64,000 nt of DNA from Parvibaculum sp045863935 (GCF_045863935.1 NZ_BTVP01000012.1:22355-86354); one strand, 5' to 3'. Shown: positions 53,124 to 62,702, counted from the stretch's first letter. Notes: generated by a model from the letters alone, not told the origin. Numbers and translations: made by a program.

Positions 53124-54593
53124 ATGGCTTTGACGGGCGGCGAAGGAAACAGGCGGCGGCATGTCATTCTGGCCTTGGCCGTGCCGCTTCTGGCGACGCT
53201 CTTCGTGGCCTTCATTGCCTCACCTTTGGCCGCGCGCGGTGCGCCTGACAGTTTTGCGGATCTTGCCGAGCGGCTCTCGCCCGCCGTCGTCAACATCTCT
53301 ACATCCCAGGTGCTCAAGCCCGGCGACATGGCCATCCCCGGCGTGCCGGAGGATTCGCCGCTCAACGACTTCTTCGACGAGTTCATGGAGCAGCAGCAGG
53401 GTCCGCGTCCGCAGCGCGTGCAATCGCTCGGCTCGGGCTTCGTCATCGACCCAAAGGGCATCGTCGTCACCAACAATCACGTGATCGAGGGCGCGGACAA
53501 GATCGAGGTGACGTTCATCGACGGGACGACGCTTCCCGCGACCGTGAAGGGATCTGATCCGAAGACGGATCTCGCCGTGCTTGAGGTCGTCAGCGACAAG
53601 CCGCTGCCATATGTGGAGCTTGGTGACAGCGAGCGCATTCGCGTCGGCGACTGGGTTGTCGCGATCGGAAATCCCTTCGGCCTTGGCGGATCGGTAACGG
53701 CGGGTATCGTCTCGGCGCTCAACCGTGATATCCATGCCGGTAATTACGACGACTTCATTCAGACGGATGCCGCCATCAATCGCGGCAATTCCGGCGGGCC
53801 GCTTTTCGACATGCAGGGCCGCGTCGTCGGCGTCAATTCCGCGATCATCTCGCCCTCGGGCGCTTCGGTCGGCATCGGTTTTGCCGTCCCGACGAGCACG
53901 GTGAAACCCGTGGTCGATCAGATCATGAAATATGGCGAGACGCGGCGCGGCTGGATCGGCGTGCGCATTCAGTCCGTCACGCCCGAGATTGCCGAAAGCC
54001 TCGGTCTTGGCGTTGCGCGCGGCGCGCTGGTTGCGGGCGTGAGCCCGGATGGGCCGGCATCGGCCGCGGGCATCGAAACGGGCGACATCGTTCTCGCTTT
54101 CAATGGCCGCACCATCAACGCGATGCGCGACCTGCCGCGCGTCGTGGCGGAGACGGACATTGGTTCCACGGTCGATGTGCAACTCTTCCGCGATGGCGAA
54201 ACGCTGACACGCAAGATCGAAGTGGGGCGTCTCGAAGACGAAGAAGAGAAAGTCGCTCAATCCGCCCCGAAGGACGAGCCGGTGGAGAAGGCGACCGTGG
54301 TGCTCGGTCTGAGCCTCTCGGCGCTCAATGACGATCTTCGCCGCCGCTTCGGCGTTCCGGCGGAAACGGAAGGCGTGCTCGTCACGGATGTCGATCCGCT
54401 CGGTGCGGCGATCGAAAAGGGCATACGCCCCGGCGATGTGATCGTCGAAGTGGCGCAACGTCCCGTCTCGACGCCGGCAGATGTCGAGCGCATTGTCCTG
54501 TCGGAAGAGAAGGGCGGCCGGAGATCCGTCCTCCTGCGCATGTCGTCGGCTGGCGACATTCGCTTCGTGGCGTTGAGGCTCGGCGGGGAGTAG
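53124..54593 (+). CDS. periplasmic Do-like serine protease (DegP/HtrA family)
   Basis: This envelope quality-control protease/chaperone has 489 residues. The N-terminal hydrophobic segment (HVILALAVPLLATLFVAFIA) may be a signal peptide or anchor. The trypsin-like domain has the catalytic triad His in VVTNNHVIEG, Asp in PKTDLAVLEV and Ser in NRGNSGGPLFD. Two PDZ domains follow (YGETRRGWIGVRIQSV and VVLGLSLSALNDDLRRRFG). It closes the hflK-hflC-DUF2065-protease operon, the usual alphaproteobacterial arrangement. The gap to the DUF2065 gene is 99 bases. Confidence 0.94.
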   Translation: MALTGGEGNRRRHVILALAVPLLATLFVAFIASPLAARGAPDSFADLAERLSPAVVNISTSQVLKPGDMAIPGVPEDSPLNDFFDEFMEQQQGPRPQRVQSLGSGFVIDPKGIVVTNNHVIEGADKIEVTFIDGTTLPATVKGSDPKTDLAVLEVVSDKPLPYVELGDSERIRVGDWVVAIGNPFGLGGSVTAGIVSALNRDIHAGNYDDFIQTDAAINRGNSGGPLFDMQGRVVGVNSAIISPSGASVGIGFAVPTSTVKPVVDQIMKYGETRRGWIGVRIQSVTPEIAESLGLGVARGALVAGVSPDGPASAAGIETGDIVLAFNGRTINAMRDLPRVVAETDIGSTVDVQLFRDGETLTRKIEVGRLEDEEEKVAQSAPKDEPVEKATVVLGLSLSALNDDLRRRFGVPAETEGVLVTDVDPLGAAIEKGIRPGDVIVEVAQRPVSTPADVERIVLSEEKGGRRSVLLRMSSAGDIRFVALRLGGE

Positions 54594-54677
54594 TTCCCGG
54601 CATAAAGTCGGTGTTGTCCGGTTAAGGGCAATTCCATTCGATGAAAGAGTATTTGTAGACCCTGAACTCAAATTTCA

Positions 54678-54774
54678 TCGTCATGGCCCGCTTTATGCGG
54701 GCCATCCACGTCTTTGCGTCCTGGAATGGAAGAAAAGAAAGACGTGGATGACCCGGACAAGCCGGGTCATGACG
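54678..54774. repeat. type B palindromic repeat
   Basis: TCGTCATGGCCCGCTTTATG and CATCCACGTCTTT on the left mirror AAAGACGTGGATG and ACCCGGACAAGCCGGGTC ATGACGG on the right. Compared with the 28911 copy the tips are the same (GCTTTATGC, GGACAAGCC) but the bases flanking them are swapped (GG/GA), with pairing kept. It lies in the convergent gap between the Do protease and serB. Confidence 0.88.
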
Positions 54775-54804
54775 GCTGTTTTAAACCTGTGTTCGGCCGA
54801 CGCC

Positions 54805-55686
54805 TCAGCCCCCGATCTCTTCCTGCCTGTATCCCTGCATATAGAGAAGCGCCGTCAGGTCGCCATGGTCGATGCGGGCATGTGCCGCTTCCGCGACCAC
54901 CGGTTTTGCGTGGAAGGCGACGCCGAGGCCGGCTTCGCCGATCATGGCGAGGTCGTTCGCGCCGTCGCCGACGGCAAGCGTTTCCTCTGGCTTCAATCCC
55001 AGTTCATCGCGCAGGCGGACCAGCGCTTCGAGCTTCGCCTCGCGCCCGAGAATCGGTTCGGCGATGCCGCCGGTGAGCTTGCCGCCCACGAAGATGAGCC
55101 GGTTCGCCTGATTGGTGTTGAAACCGACAGCATGCGCCACGCGCTCGGTGAAAAAGGTAAACCCGCCCGAGACGAGCGCGCAGGCATGGCCGTCATTGCG
55201 CATGGTCGCAACGAGCGCGCGCGCGCCGGGCGTCAGGGTGATGCGTTCGCGATAGACCTTTTCGAGCGCTTCGAGGGGCAGTCCCTTCAGCAGGCCGACC
55301 CGCTCGCGCAGCGCCGGCTCGAACTCGATTTCGCCGCGCATGGCGCGTTCGGTGATTTCGGAGATTTGCGGTTTGATGCCGCATTCGGCGGCGAGCTCGT
55401 CGATGCATTCCTGCTCGATGATCGTCGAATCCATGTCGGCGATCAGCAGTCGCTTGCGGCGGCCTTCCACGGCTTGCGCCGACAGGTCGATTTTCGCGCC
55501 CTTGAGCGCGCTGCGCGCTGCCGCCTCCGCCGCGGCCGGTTCGCCGTCGAAGGGAATATCGCAGGCAAGGTGCGCCGCCAGCCAGCCGGCCGTGCCGGGC
55601 GAGGGGAGGGCGCTTCGGGCCGCGTCCACATGCGCACTTGAAAGCGGCGTCGCTTTGTTGCCTATCAGGGTCAGGACGTATTTCAT
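54805..55686 (-). CDS. serB: phosphoserine phosphatase SerB
   Basis: SerB performs the last step of serine synthesis, removing phosphate from O-phosphoserine. The 293-residue product has an N-terminal ACT-like region (about residues 1-75). The HAD domain follows: the nucleophile motif LLIADMDSTIIEQECIDELA, motif II VSGGFTFFTERVA and motif III AVGDGANDLAMIGEAGLGVAF. I used the ATG at 55686; the longer in-frame extension encodes a palindromic repeat (MPGSSPGMT) and is an artefact. Confidence 0.94.
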   Translation of the reverse strand: MKYVLTLIGNKATPLSSAHVDAARSALPSPGTAGWLAAHLACDIPFDGEPAAAEAAARSALKGAKIDLSAQAVEGRRKRLLIADMDSTIIEQECIDELAAECGIKPQISEITERAMRGEIEFEPALRERVGLLKGLPLEALEKVYRERITLTPGARALVATMRNDGHACALVSGGFTFFTERVAHAVGFNTNQANRLIFVGGKLTGGIAEPILGREAKLEALVRLRDELGLKPEETLAVGDGANDLAMIGEAGLGVAFHAKPVVAEAAHARIDHGDLTALLYMQGYRQEEIGG

Positions 55687-55710
55687 GTGACAGACTTTTT
55701 TCTCAACCAA

Positions 55711-55800
55711 TGTCATGCCCGGGCTTGACCCGGGCATCCAGGAACCGCTCACTCAGCGTCTGATCGCTCTGGATTGCCGGGTCAAGCCCGGCAATGACGA
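55711..55800. repeat. type A palindromic repeat
   Basis: TGTCATGCCCGGGCTTGACC on the left mirrors GGTCAAGCCCGGCAATGACGA on the right across a short core (GCTCACTCAGCGTCTGATCG). It fills the divergent gap between serB and miaA. The right arm ends directly on the GAGGAAG ribosome site of miaA, so the hairpin is transcribed in the miaA leader if the promoter lies in or before it. Confidence 0.88.
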
Positions 55801-55812
55801 GGAAGTTTGGTT

Positions 55813-56763
55813 TTGACCGATCCCATCCATATCGAACGTGCCGTTCTTATTGCAGGGCCGACCGCCAGCGGCAAGTCGGCGCTGGCGCTTGGCCTTGCCG
55901 AAAGGCTTGGCGGCGAGATCGTCAACGCCGACTCGATGCAGGTCTACAGCGAGATGCGGGTGCTGACCGCGCGGCCGTCCGAAGCGGAAGAAGCGCGCGT
56001 GCCCCATCACCTCTACGGCATCACGGACGCCGCTGCGCCGCTCTCGGCGGGCCGCTGGGCGGTGCTGGCGGCGGCGGCGATGCGCGAGATTGCGGGGCGC
56101 GGAAAGCTGCCCATCGTCGTCGGCGGCACAGGGCTTTATTTCCGGGCGCTTGTCGAAGGGCTCGCGCCCGTTCCCCAGATTCCGGCAAATATCAGGGAAG
56201 AAGTCCGGGCCGAGGTCGCGGAGGCGGGCCTCCATGCCCATGCGCTTCTCGCCGAAGCGGATCCCGCTCTCGCGGCCGGGATACGCCCCTCCGACAAGCA
56301 GCGCATCGCGCGCGGGATCGAGGTTCTCCGGGCCACGGGCCGCCCGCTCAGCGCCTGGCAGCAGGAGCCCCCGGAGCCTCTGGTCACTGGCCGCTTCGCC
56401 AGGATCGTGCTCGCGCCCGAGCGGGAGTGGCTCCGGGAGCGGATCGGCCGCCGTTTCGACCTCATGCTCGCCGAGGGCGCGCTGGCGGAGGCGGAAGCAA
56501 TGGCCGCGCTCGACCTCGACCCCGCGCTCCCGGCCATGAAGGCATTGGGGCTCCGTCCCCTGATCGCCCATCTCTTGGGCGCCATTTCGCTCGAAGAGGC
56601 GGCGGAGGCCGGAAAGAAGGAGACCCGCGCCTACGCGAAGCGGCAGGAAACCTGGTTCCGGACGCAGATGATTGCGTGGAACACCTTTTCTACGCAAGAT
56701 TCGGAAAGACTTGGTGATGAAATCTTTTCGTTTATTGACGATTTGGGGTTGACCCGGTTCTGA
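55813..56763 (+). CDS. miaA: tRNA dimethylallyltransferase MiaA
   Basis: MiaA attaches the dimethylallyl group to A37 of tRNAs reading UNN codons. The 316-residue product has the P-loop IAGPTASGKSALALGLAE, EIVNADSMQVYSEMRVLTARP, PHHLYG, VVGGTGLYFRALVEGLAP and the C-terminal RQETWFRTQM. Two TTG codons are possible starts. I chose the second (MTDPIHIER) because GAGGAAG is 7 bases upstream of it, against 1 for the TTG at 55807. The next gene is ilvB, after a 130-base leader region. Confidence 0.94.
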   Translation: MTDPIHIERAVLIAGPTASGKSALALGLAERLGGEIVNADSMQVYSEMRVLTARPSEAEEARVPHHLYGITDAAAPLSAGRWAVLAAAAMREIAGRGKLPIVVGGTGLYFRALVEGLAPVPQIPANIREEVRAEVAEAGLHAHALLAEADPALAAGIRPSDKQRIARGIEVLRATGRPLSAWQQEPPEPLVTGRFARIVLAPEREWLRERIGRRFDLMLAEGALAEAEAMAALDLDPALPAMKALGLRPLIAHLLGAISLEEAAEAGKKETRAYAKRQETWFRTQMIAWNTFSTQDSERLGDEIFSFIDDLGLTRF

Positions 56764-56807
56764 AGCGCGGCTAGGTTGCGCGCACTTTCGGCGGCAATGC
56801 GCGGAAA

Positions 56808-56882
56808 ATGCCCGGGAATCCGGTGCTCGTGCAGGCCGCTTTGTTGTTTTTGCCTCCCGGCATTGCATGCCGAGGCGCATAA
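56808..56882 (+). CDS. candidate ilvB leader peptide (24 codons)
   Basis: An ORF upstream of ilvB starts MPGNPVLVQAALLFLPPGI and ends in TAA 11 bases before the ilvB ATG. Seven of its 24 codons are Val, Leu or Ile (V-L-V, L-L, L, I), the end products of the pathway, which is how attenuator leader peptides look. A hairpin (GCCT and AGGC outside, CGGCAT and ATGCCG inside, 56852-56876) overlaps its last codons and lies just before the ilvB ribosome site. No T-run follows, so any control would act on translation or RNA structure. The leader ribosome site (GCGGAAA) is weak. Confidence 0.4.
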   Translation: MPGNPVLVQAALLFLPPGIACRGA

Positions 56883-56893
56883 GGACCGGAACA

Positions 56894-58651
<1,758 letters not shown>

Positions 58652-58660
58652 CCCCTCATT

Positions 58661-58692
58661 TGTCATTGCCGGGCTTGACCCGGGGGTGACGA
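58661..58692. repeat. type A repeat, internally deleted single-arm form
   Basis: TGTCATTGCCGGGCTTGACC continues directly into CGGGGGTGACGA. The left half matches the left arm of the 28194 copy and the right half matches the right arm end of the 61102 copy. The core has been lost and one hairpin remains, between ilvB and ilvN. Confidence 0.75.
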
Positions 58693-58755
58693 ATAAGAGA
58701 GGGGAAAATAAAAGAACTCTTTCCACGGCGGCCCATTGCCACTACAGAGACGCGC

Positions 58756-59268
58756 ATGAAAAAGGACGAGACAATCGAGCGGCACACCATTTCCGTACTC
58801 GTGGACAACGAGGCGGGGGTACTTGCGCGCGTGATCGGGCTCTTTTCGGGGCGGGGCTACAATATCGAGAGCCTCACCGTCGCCGAGGTGGACCAGGCCG
58901 AGCATACCTCGCGCATCACGGTCGTTACCTCGGGCACGCCCATGGTCATCGAGCAGATCAAGGCGCAGCTCGACCGGCTGGTGCCGGTCCACAGGGTGAT
59001 GGACCTCACCGTCGAGGCGAAAGCGGTCGAGCGCGAAATGGCGCTCGTCAAGGTCGCGGGCACGGGGGAGAAGCGGGTCGAGGCGCTGCGCCTGTCGGAT
59101 GCGTTCCGCGCCCGCGTGATCGACACGACGCATTCCTCCTTCATCTTCGAGGTGACGGGCGCGCCGGACAAGATCGATGCCTTTATCGGGCTCATGCGCC
59201 CGCTCGGACTGGTTGATGTGTCGCGGACCGGCGTGGTGGCAATCGCCCGCGGTCCCGAGGCGATGTGA
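58756..59268 (+). CDS. ilvN: acetolactate synthase small (regulatory) subunit
   Basis: This regulatory subunit activates IlvB and confers valine feedback inhibition. The 170-residue product has an N-terminal ACT domain (HTISVLVDNEAGVLARVIGLFSGRGYNIESLTVAEVD) and a C-terminal ACT-like ALS_ss_C domain (HSSFIFEVTGAPDKIDAFIGLMRPLGLVDVSRTG). Length is that of the long (IlvH-type) form. It follows ilvB after 104 bases containing a single repeat hairpin, and precedes ilvC by 29 bases. Confidence 0.95.
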   Translation: MKKDETIERHTISVLVDNEAGVLARVIGLFSGRGYNIESLTVAEVDQAEHTSRITVVTSGTPMVIEQIKAQLDRLVPVHRVMDLTVEAKAVEREMALVKVAGTGEKRVEALRLSDAFRARVIDTTHSSFIFEVTGAPDKIDAFIGLMRPLGLVDVSRTGVVAIARGPEAM

Positions 59269-59297
59269 TTTAGAGACGAACCGAAGGAATAGAAACC

Positions 59298-60317
59298 ATG
59301 CGCGTTTATTACGACCGCGACGCGGACGTGAACCTGATCAAGGGCAAGAAAGTCGCCATCATCGGCTATGGCAGCCAGGGCCATGCCCATGCGCTGAACC
59401 TGCGCGACTCGGGCGTCAAGGAAGTCGCCGTGGCGTTGCGCGCGGGCTCCGCCACCGCGAAGAAGGCGGAAGGCGAGGGCCTCAAGGTGATGACGGTCGC
59501 CGACGCCGCGAAGTGGGCCGACGTGCTCATGATGCTGACGCCGGACGAGCTGCAGGCCGACATCTATTATGCCGACCTGCATGACAACATGAAGCCGGGT
59601 TCGGCGCTGCTCTTCGCGCATGGCCTCAACATCCATTTCAACCTGATCGAGCCGCGCAAGGACATCGACGTCCTCATGGTCGCGCCGAAGGGCCCCGGCC
59701 ACACGGTGCGTTCGGAATACAAGCGCGGCGGCGGCGTGCCCTCGCTCATCGCCGTCCATCAGGACGCGACGGGCAATGCGCATGATGTCGGCCTTTCCTA
59801 CGCGTCGGCGAATGGCGGCGGCCGCGCCGGCATCATCGAGACGACCTTCCGCGAGGAATGCGAGACGGACCTTTTCGGCGAGCAGGTCGTGCTCTGCGGC
59901 GGTCTGGTCGAGCTCATCCGCGCCGGTTTCGAAACGCTGACGGAAGCCGGTTACGCGCCGGAGATGGCTTACTTCGAATGTCTGCACGAAGTGAAGCTCA
60001 TCGTCGACCTCATCTATGAAGGCGGCATCGCCAACATGAACTACTCGATCTCGAACACGGCCGAGTATGGCGAATACGTCACCGGCCCGCGCATCATCAC
60101 GGCGGAAACCAAGGCCGAGATGAAGCGCGTGTTGAACGACATTCAGTCCGGCAAATTCACGCGCGACTGGATGCTCGAGAACAAGGTCAACCAGACGAGC
60201 TTCAAGGCGACGCGCGCGCATGCCGCCGCTCACCCCATTGAGGAGGTGGGTGCCCGCCTTCGCGAGATGATGCCGTGGATTTCGGCGAACAAACTCGTAG
60301 ACAAGGACAAGAACTGA
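59298..60317 (+). CDS. ilvC: ketol-acid reductoisomerase IlvC (class I)
   Basis: IlvC isomerises and reduces acetolactate or acetohydroxybutyrate with NADPH, the second step of branched-chain amino acid synthesis. The 339-residue length marks a class I enzyme. It shows GYGSQGHAHALNLRDSGV (dinucleotide loop), RAGSATAKKAEGEGL, LLFAHGLNIHFN, APKGPGHTVRSEY, ETDLFGEQ (metal Asp/Glu) and ECLHEVKLIVDLIYEGG. AAGGAAT precedes the ATG. It completes an ilvB-ilvN-ilvC operon ending at a terminator. Confidence 0.97.
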   Translation: MRVYYDRDADVNLIKGKKVAIIGYGSQGHAHALNLRDSGVKEVAVALRAGSATAKKAEGEGLKVMTVADAAKWADVLMMLTPDELQADIYYADLHDNMKPGSALLFAHGLNIHFNLIEPRKDIDVLMVAPKGPGHTVRSEYKRGGGVPSLIAVHQDATGNAHDVGLSYASANGGGRAGIIETTFREECETDLFGEQVVLCGGLVELIRAGFETLTEAGYAPEMAYFECLHEVKLIVDLIYEGGIANMNYSISNTAEYGEYVTGPRIITAETKAEMKRVLNDIQSGKFTRDWMLENKVNQTSFKATRAHAAAHPIEEVGARLREMMPWISANKLVDKDKN

Positions 60318-60345
60318 CGCGATCTCGCATCAGCCCGACGATACA

Positions 60346-60388
60346 TGGGGCCCTCCGCGAAGATCGCGGGGGGCCCTTTCCTTTTCAG
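60346..60388 (+). terminator. Rho-independent terminator of the ilv operon
   Basis: GGGCCCTCCGCG and CGCGGGGGGCCC form a 12-base stem with one mismatch-like wobble around loop AAGAT, followed by TTTCCTTTT. It lies 30 bases after ilvC and just before the racemase gene. Confidence 0.8.
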
Positions 60389-60398
60389 GAGAGGTCAC

Positions 60399-61094
60399 AT
60401 GCCTCCATCATTCGCACCTCACGGTGCCGCCGTCGCCTTCCTGCACACGGCGGCGCTCCATATCGAAACCTTCGAGCGGCTTCGCGACGAGATCGCGCCG
60501 GGCCTCCGGCTCACGCATGTCGTGCGCGAGGATCTGCTGGCCGCCACCGAAAAGGCGGGCGGTCTCACGCCTGCCATTTCGCTGCGCACGCAGGAAGCCC
60601 TGCTCGCGCTTGGCCATGGCGGGGCGCGTGTCGTCGTCTGCACCTGTTCGACGCTCGGCGCGGAAGCCGAGAAGGCGGCGGGCGAGGCGGAAATTCCGGT
60701 CATGCGCATCGACCGGCCGATGGCGGACCGTGCGGTGCGTGAGGGAAGGCGCATCGGCATCTGCGCGGCGCTCGCGCCCACGCTCCAGCCCACGCGCGCG
60801 CTTCTCGAAAGCTCGGCTGCCCGCGCGGGCCGCGACGTGGAGCTGCGCGAGTTCCTGTTCGACGATGTCTGGCCTGCTTTCCGCGCGGGCCGTCTCGACG
60901 ACTACCACGCCGGCATCGCCGCGCGTCTCGGCGAGGCGGCGGCGCATGTCGATCTTCTGGTGCTGGCGCAGGCGTCGATGGCGCCCGCCGCGCGCCTCGC
61001 GGGCGAGCTCGCCGTGCCGGTGCTGTCGTCTCCGCGCATCGGTTTCACGGAAGCTGCAAGGATTGCAGGGGTGAGGGCGGGTGAGGCTGCCTGA
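60399..61094 (+). CDS. Asp/Glu racemase superfamily protein
   Basis: This 231-residue protein resembles the Asp/Glu/hydantoin racemase superfamily. An N-terminal LHTAALHIETFERL replaces the usual start. One candidate catalytic Cys is in VVVCTCSTLGAEAEKAA and a second is in RIGICAALAPTLQPTR, with LAQASMAPAA and VLSSPRIGFTEAAR following. A pair of Cys bases is what cofactor-free racemases and arylmalonate decarboxylase-like enzymes use. The substrate is not inferable. GGAGAGG precedes the ATG. It may be read by its own promoter or by read-through from ilvC. Confidence 0.78.
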   Translation: MPPSFAPHGAAVAFLHTAALHIETFERLRDEIAPGLRLTHVVREDLLAATEKAGGLTPAISLRTQEALLALGHGGARVVVCTCSTLGAEAEKAAGEAEIPVMRIDRPMADRAVREGRRIGICAALAPTLQPTRALLESSAARAGRDVELREFLFDDVWPAFRAGRLDDYHAGIAARLGEAAAHVDLLVLAQASMAPAARLAGELAVPVLSSPRIGFTEAARIAGVRAGEAA

Positions 61095-61101
61095 ATCAAA
61101 G

Positions 61102-61191
61102 TGTCATGCCCGGGCTTGACCCGGGCATCCAGGAGCCGCTTGCGCTGTCCCGTGTTGCTCTGGACCCCCGGGTCAAGCCCGGGGGTGACGA
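61102..61191. repeat. type A palindromic repeat
   Basis: TGTCATGCCCGGGCTTGACC on the left mirrors GGTCAAGCCCGGGGGTGACGA on the right across the core AGCCGCTTGCGCTGTCCCGTG. It lies between the convergent racemase and globin genes. The right tip has GGGGGTGAC in place of GGGCATGAC, the same end as in the deleted copy at 58661. Confidence 0.88.
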
Positions 61192-61210
61192 ATGTGAGGA
61201 TGAAAAATCT

Positions 61211-61648
61211 TCACCCCACTTCCATTCCGGCTTTCGCGGTCTGCTGCTCGACGATCGCGTCGATCTCGCGAAGCAGCTCGCCCCAGGCGGCATCCGTCTC
61301 GGCGTTCCACTCGCTGCCCAGGACCTCGGCAAAACAATCCCTCACGACACGGAAGAATGTCGCGAAGACGGTGGGCGGAACGCCGAAGCCCGAGTGATTG
61401 GTGAGTTCGCTCTGGATGAGCGTGCGCGCATAGCCGCGGGGACCGAGAAGGTCGAACACGCAGTCGAGCGCCTCGGCCAGCATGTGCCCCTGCGCGCTGC
61501 CGTCCCGGTCGAGAATGAACAGCGGTTCCATCTCCGGCTGTTCGGCAAAGAGCCGCGCATAGACGAGGGGGCTCGGATCGCCCGCCACATCCGCCACGCG
61601 CTCGATGGAATTTTCGATGAGCTGCTTATGTTGTTCGCTCAGGCTCAT
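61211..61648 (-). CDS. single-domain globin
   Basis: This 145-residue protein has the all-helical globin pattern: an A-helix IENSIERVADVAGDPSPLVYARLFAEQPEMEPLF and the middle GHMLAEALDCVFDLL. The likely proximal histidine is in ELTNHSGFGVPPTVFATFF, followed by VRDCFAEVLGSEWNAETDAAWGELL. The His, followed six or seven residues later by a GV and then F, fits the F-helix of single-domain and flavohemoglobin-type globins. No reductase domain is attached. It could bind O2 or NO or sense redox state; the role is unknown. It is flanked by repeats on both sides. Confidence 0.8.
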   Translation of the reverse strand: MSLSEQHKQLIENSIERVADVAGDPSPLVYARLFAEQPEMEPLFILDRDGSAQGHMLAEALDCVFDLLGPRGYARTLIQSELTNHSGFGVPPTVFATFFRVVRDCFAEVLGSEWNAETDAAWGELLREIDAIVEQQTAKAGMEVG

Positions 61649-61695
61649 GGGTGCTTCTCCCTTGTTTTTCTGTTTTGAAGAAGACTACACCATCA

Positions 61696-61720
61696 GTGTC
61701 ATCCTGGCGAAAGCCGGGAA
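61696..61720. repeat. partial type C repeat arm
   Basis: GTGTCATCCTGGCGAAAGCC and GGGAA match one arm of the type C repeat at 23719-23809, including the GCGAAAGC tip. The second arm is absent. Confidence 0.65.
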
Positions 61721-61769
61721 CGGCGGCGGCGAATTGTGTGTTTGCGGTTCGCTCCCTGCCTCCCAACTT

Positions 61770-61924
61770 CGTCATGCCCGGACTTGATCCGGGCATCCAG
61801 AAGCCGCCGCTAGGCGGCGTCCATCTTCGAAAAACCTTTTGTGCTGGGGTCGCGGGAAGGGTTGTTGTGAAGCGAGACGGCGCGTTCCGCGCCTTCTGGA
61901 CCCCCGGGTCAAGCCCGGGGGTGA
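61770..61924. repeat. type A palindromic repeat, long form
   Basis: CGTCATGCCCGGACTTGATC and GGTCAAGCCCGGGGGTGAC are the outer arms. The core starts with GAAGCCGCCGCTAGGCGGCG, which parallels the core of the 28194 copy (TAGCCGCCGTCAGGCGGCG), so these two share a longer subtype. A further hairpin GGCGCG-TTC-CGCGCC lies near the right end. Confidence 0.82.
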
Positions 61925-61955
61925 CAAAGAAAGATGGGAAGAAGAACGTTCAAAC

Positions 61956-62702
61956 CTACCCGTAAACCATCCCGTGCCAGCCGGCGCGGTCGAAGGGCGA
62001 CCAGTCGCCTTCCGCCTGCGCGAGGCGGTCGGCGACGGCCCAGAGCACGAGCGGGTTGAAGCCCATGCCGAGATGCGTCGCGGGAACCTCGATGTTTTCC
62101 GTCTGCTCCGAAGGCTGCTCGCGGCAGGCTTCCCACGAGACGATGCCGTCGCTGCGTGAATAGATGGACGAGCAGGGAACCGGTGGCGGCACACGGCGGC
62201 GCGCGGCGGCATCCGGTTTCCTCGTGCCGTCCACGGCGATGTCCGAACCGAAAGGGCTGCCCAGCGTCACCACCTGGCGCACCGCATAGGGAAATTCCCT
62301 CGCCAGTTCACGCGCGAAGATGCCGCCAAGGCTCCAGCCGACAATGCTGATGCGCCGTCCATAGCGTTCATGCAGTTCCGTCAGCCGCGCGCGCAGCTTC
62401 TCGTGCAGTTCCCGGCTCGGGCCCCAATTGTGGCCCTGTTTCCAGGGATGGGCGGCATAGCCGAGTTCTTCCAGATAGCGGCGGATGACGATGGTCGATT
62501 CGTCGCCCGTCAGCACGCCGGGCAGCACCAGCACGGCGTGTCCGTCGCCGCGCGGTGCGGCGAGCAGCGCCGGGATCGCGGGCGCCAGCGCGCCGAGTTC
62601 GGCGAAGATGCGCAACTCGCCAAGACGCGACAGCCAGCCCGGCTCGCGGGACTGATTTTCGTCGTCGTGCAGATCGCCCCAGCTATCGAATGTGTAGGCC
62701 AT
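61956..62702 (-). CDS. alpha/beta hydrolase (lipase-like)
   Basis: This 248-residue serine hydrolase has the sequence VLVLPGVLTGDESTIVIRRYLEELGY near the N-terminus and the nucleophile elbow SIVGWSLGGIFARELAREFP. The following GSPFGSDIAVDGTRKPDA is typical of esterases/lipases of the PGAP1 or thioesterase-lipase type. SRSDGIVSW likely gives the acid and PATHLGMGFNPL the catalytic His. There is no signal peptide. The ATG at 62702 has AAGGGG 5 bases upstream; a GTG two codons earlier is possible. The natural substrate is unknown. Confidence 0.83.
   Translation of the reverse strand: MAYTFDSWGDLHDDENQSREPGWLSRLGELRIFAELGALAPAIPALLAAPRGDGHAVLVLPGVLTGDESTIVIRRYLEELGYAAHPWKQGHNWGPSRELHEKLRARLTELHERYGRRISIVGWSLGGIFARELAREFPYAVRQVVTLGSPFGSDIAVDGTRKPDAAARRRVPPPVPCSSIYSRSDGIVSWEACREQPSEQTENIEVPATHLGMGFNPLVLWAVADRLAQAEGDWSPFDRAGWHGMVYG

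Larger units (their letters stand above)
61649..61955. other. gene-free stretch made mostly of repeats
   Basis: This gap between the globin and hydrolase genes (both on minus) holds a partial type C arm (61696-61720) and a long type A copy (61770-61924). Short ORFs reading through it are artefacts of the repeats. I see no gene. Confidence 0.7.

Noticed and set aside
55687..55752. SerB extension starting MSGSWMPGSSPGMT
   Set aside because: This peptide is the translation of the type A repeat, a common annotation artefact. The ATG at 55686 matches the family N-terminus.
61956..62702. Poly-beta-hydroxybutyrate depolymerase or bacteriophage lysin function for the hydrolase
   Set aside because: Only the generic serine hydrolase motifs are visible; nothing supports a specific substrate.
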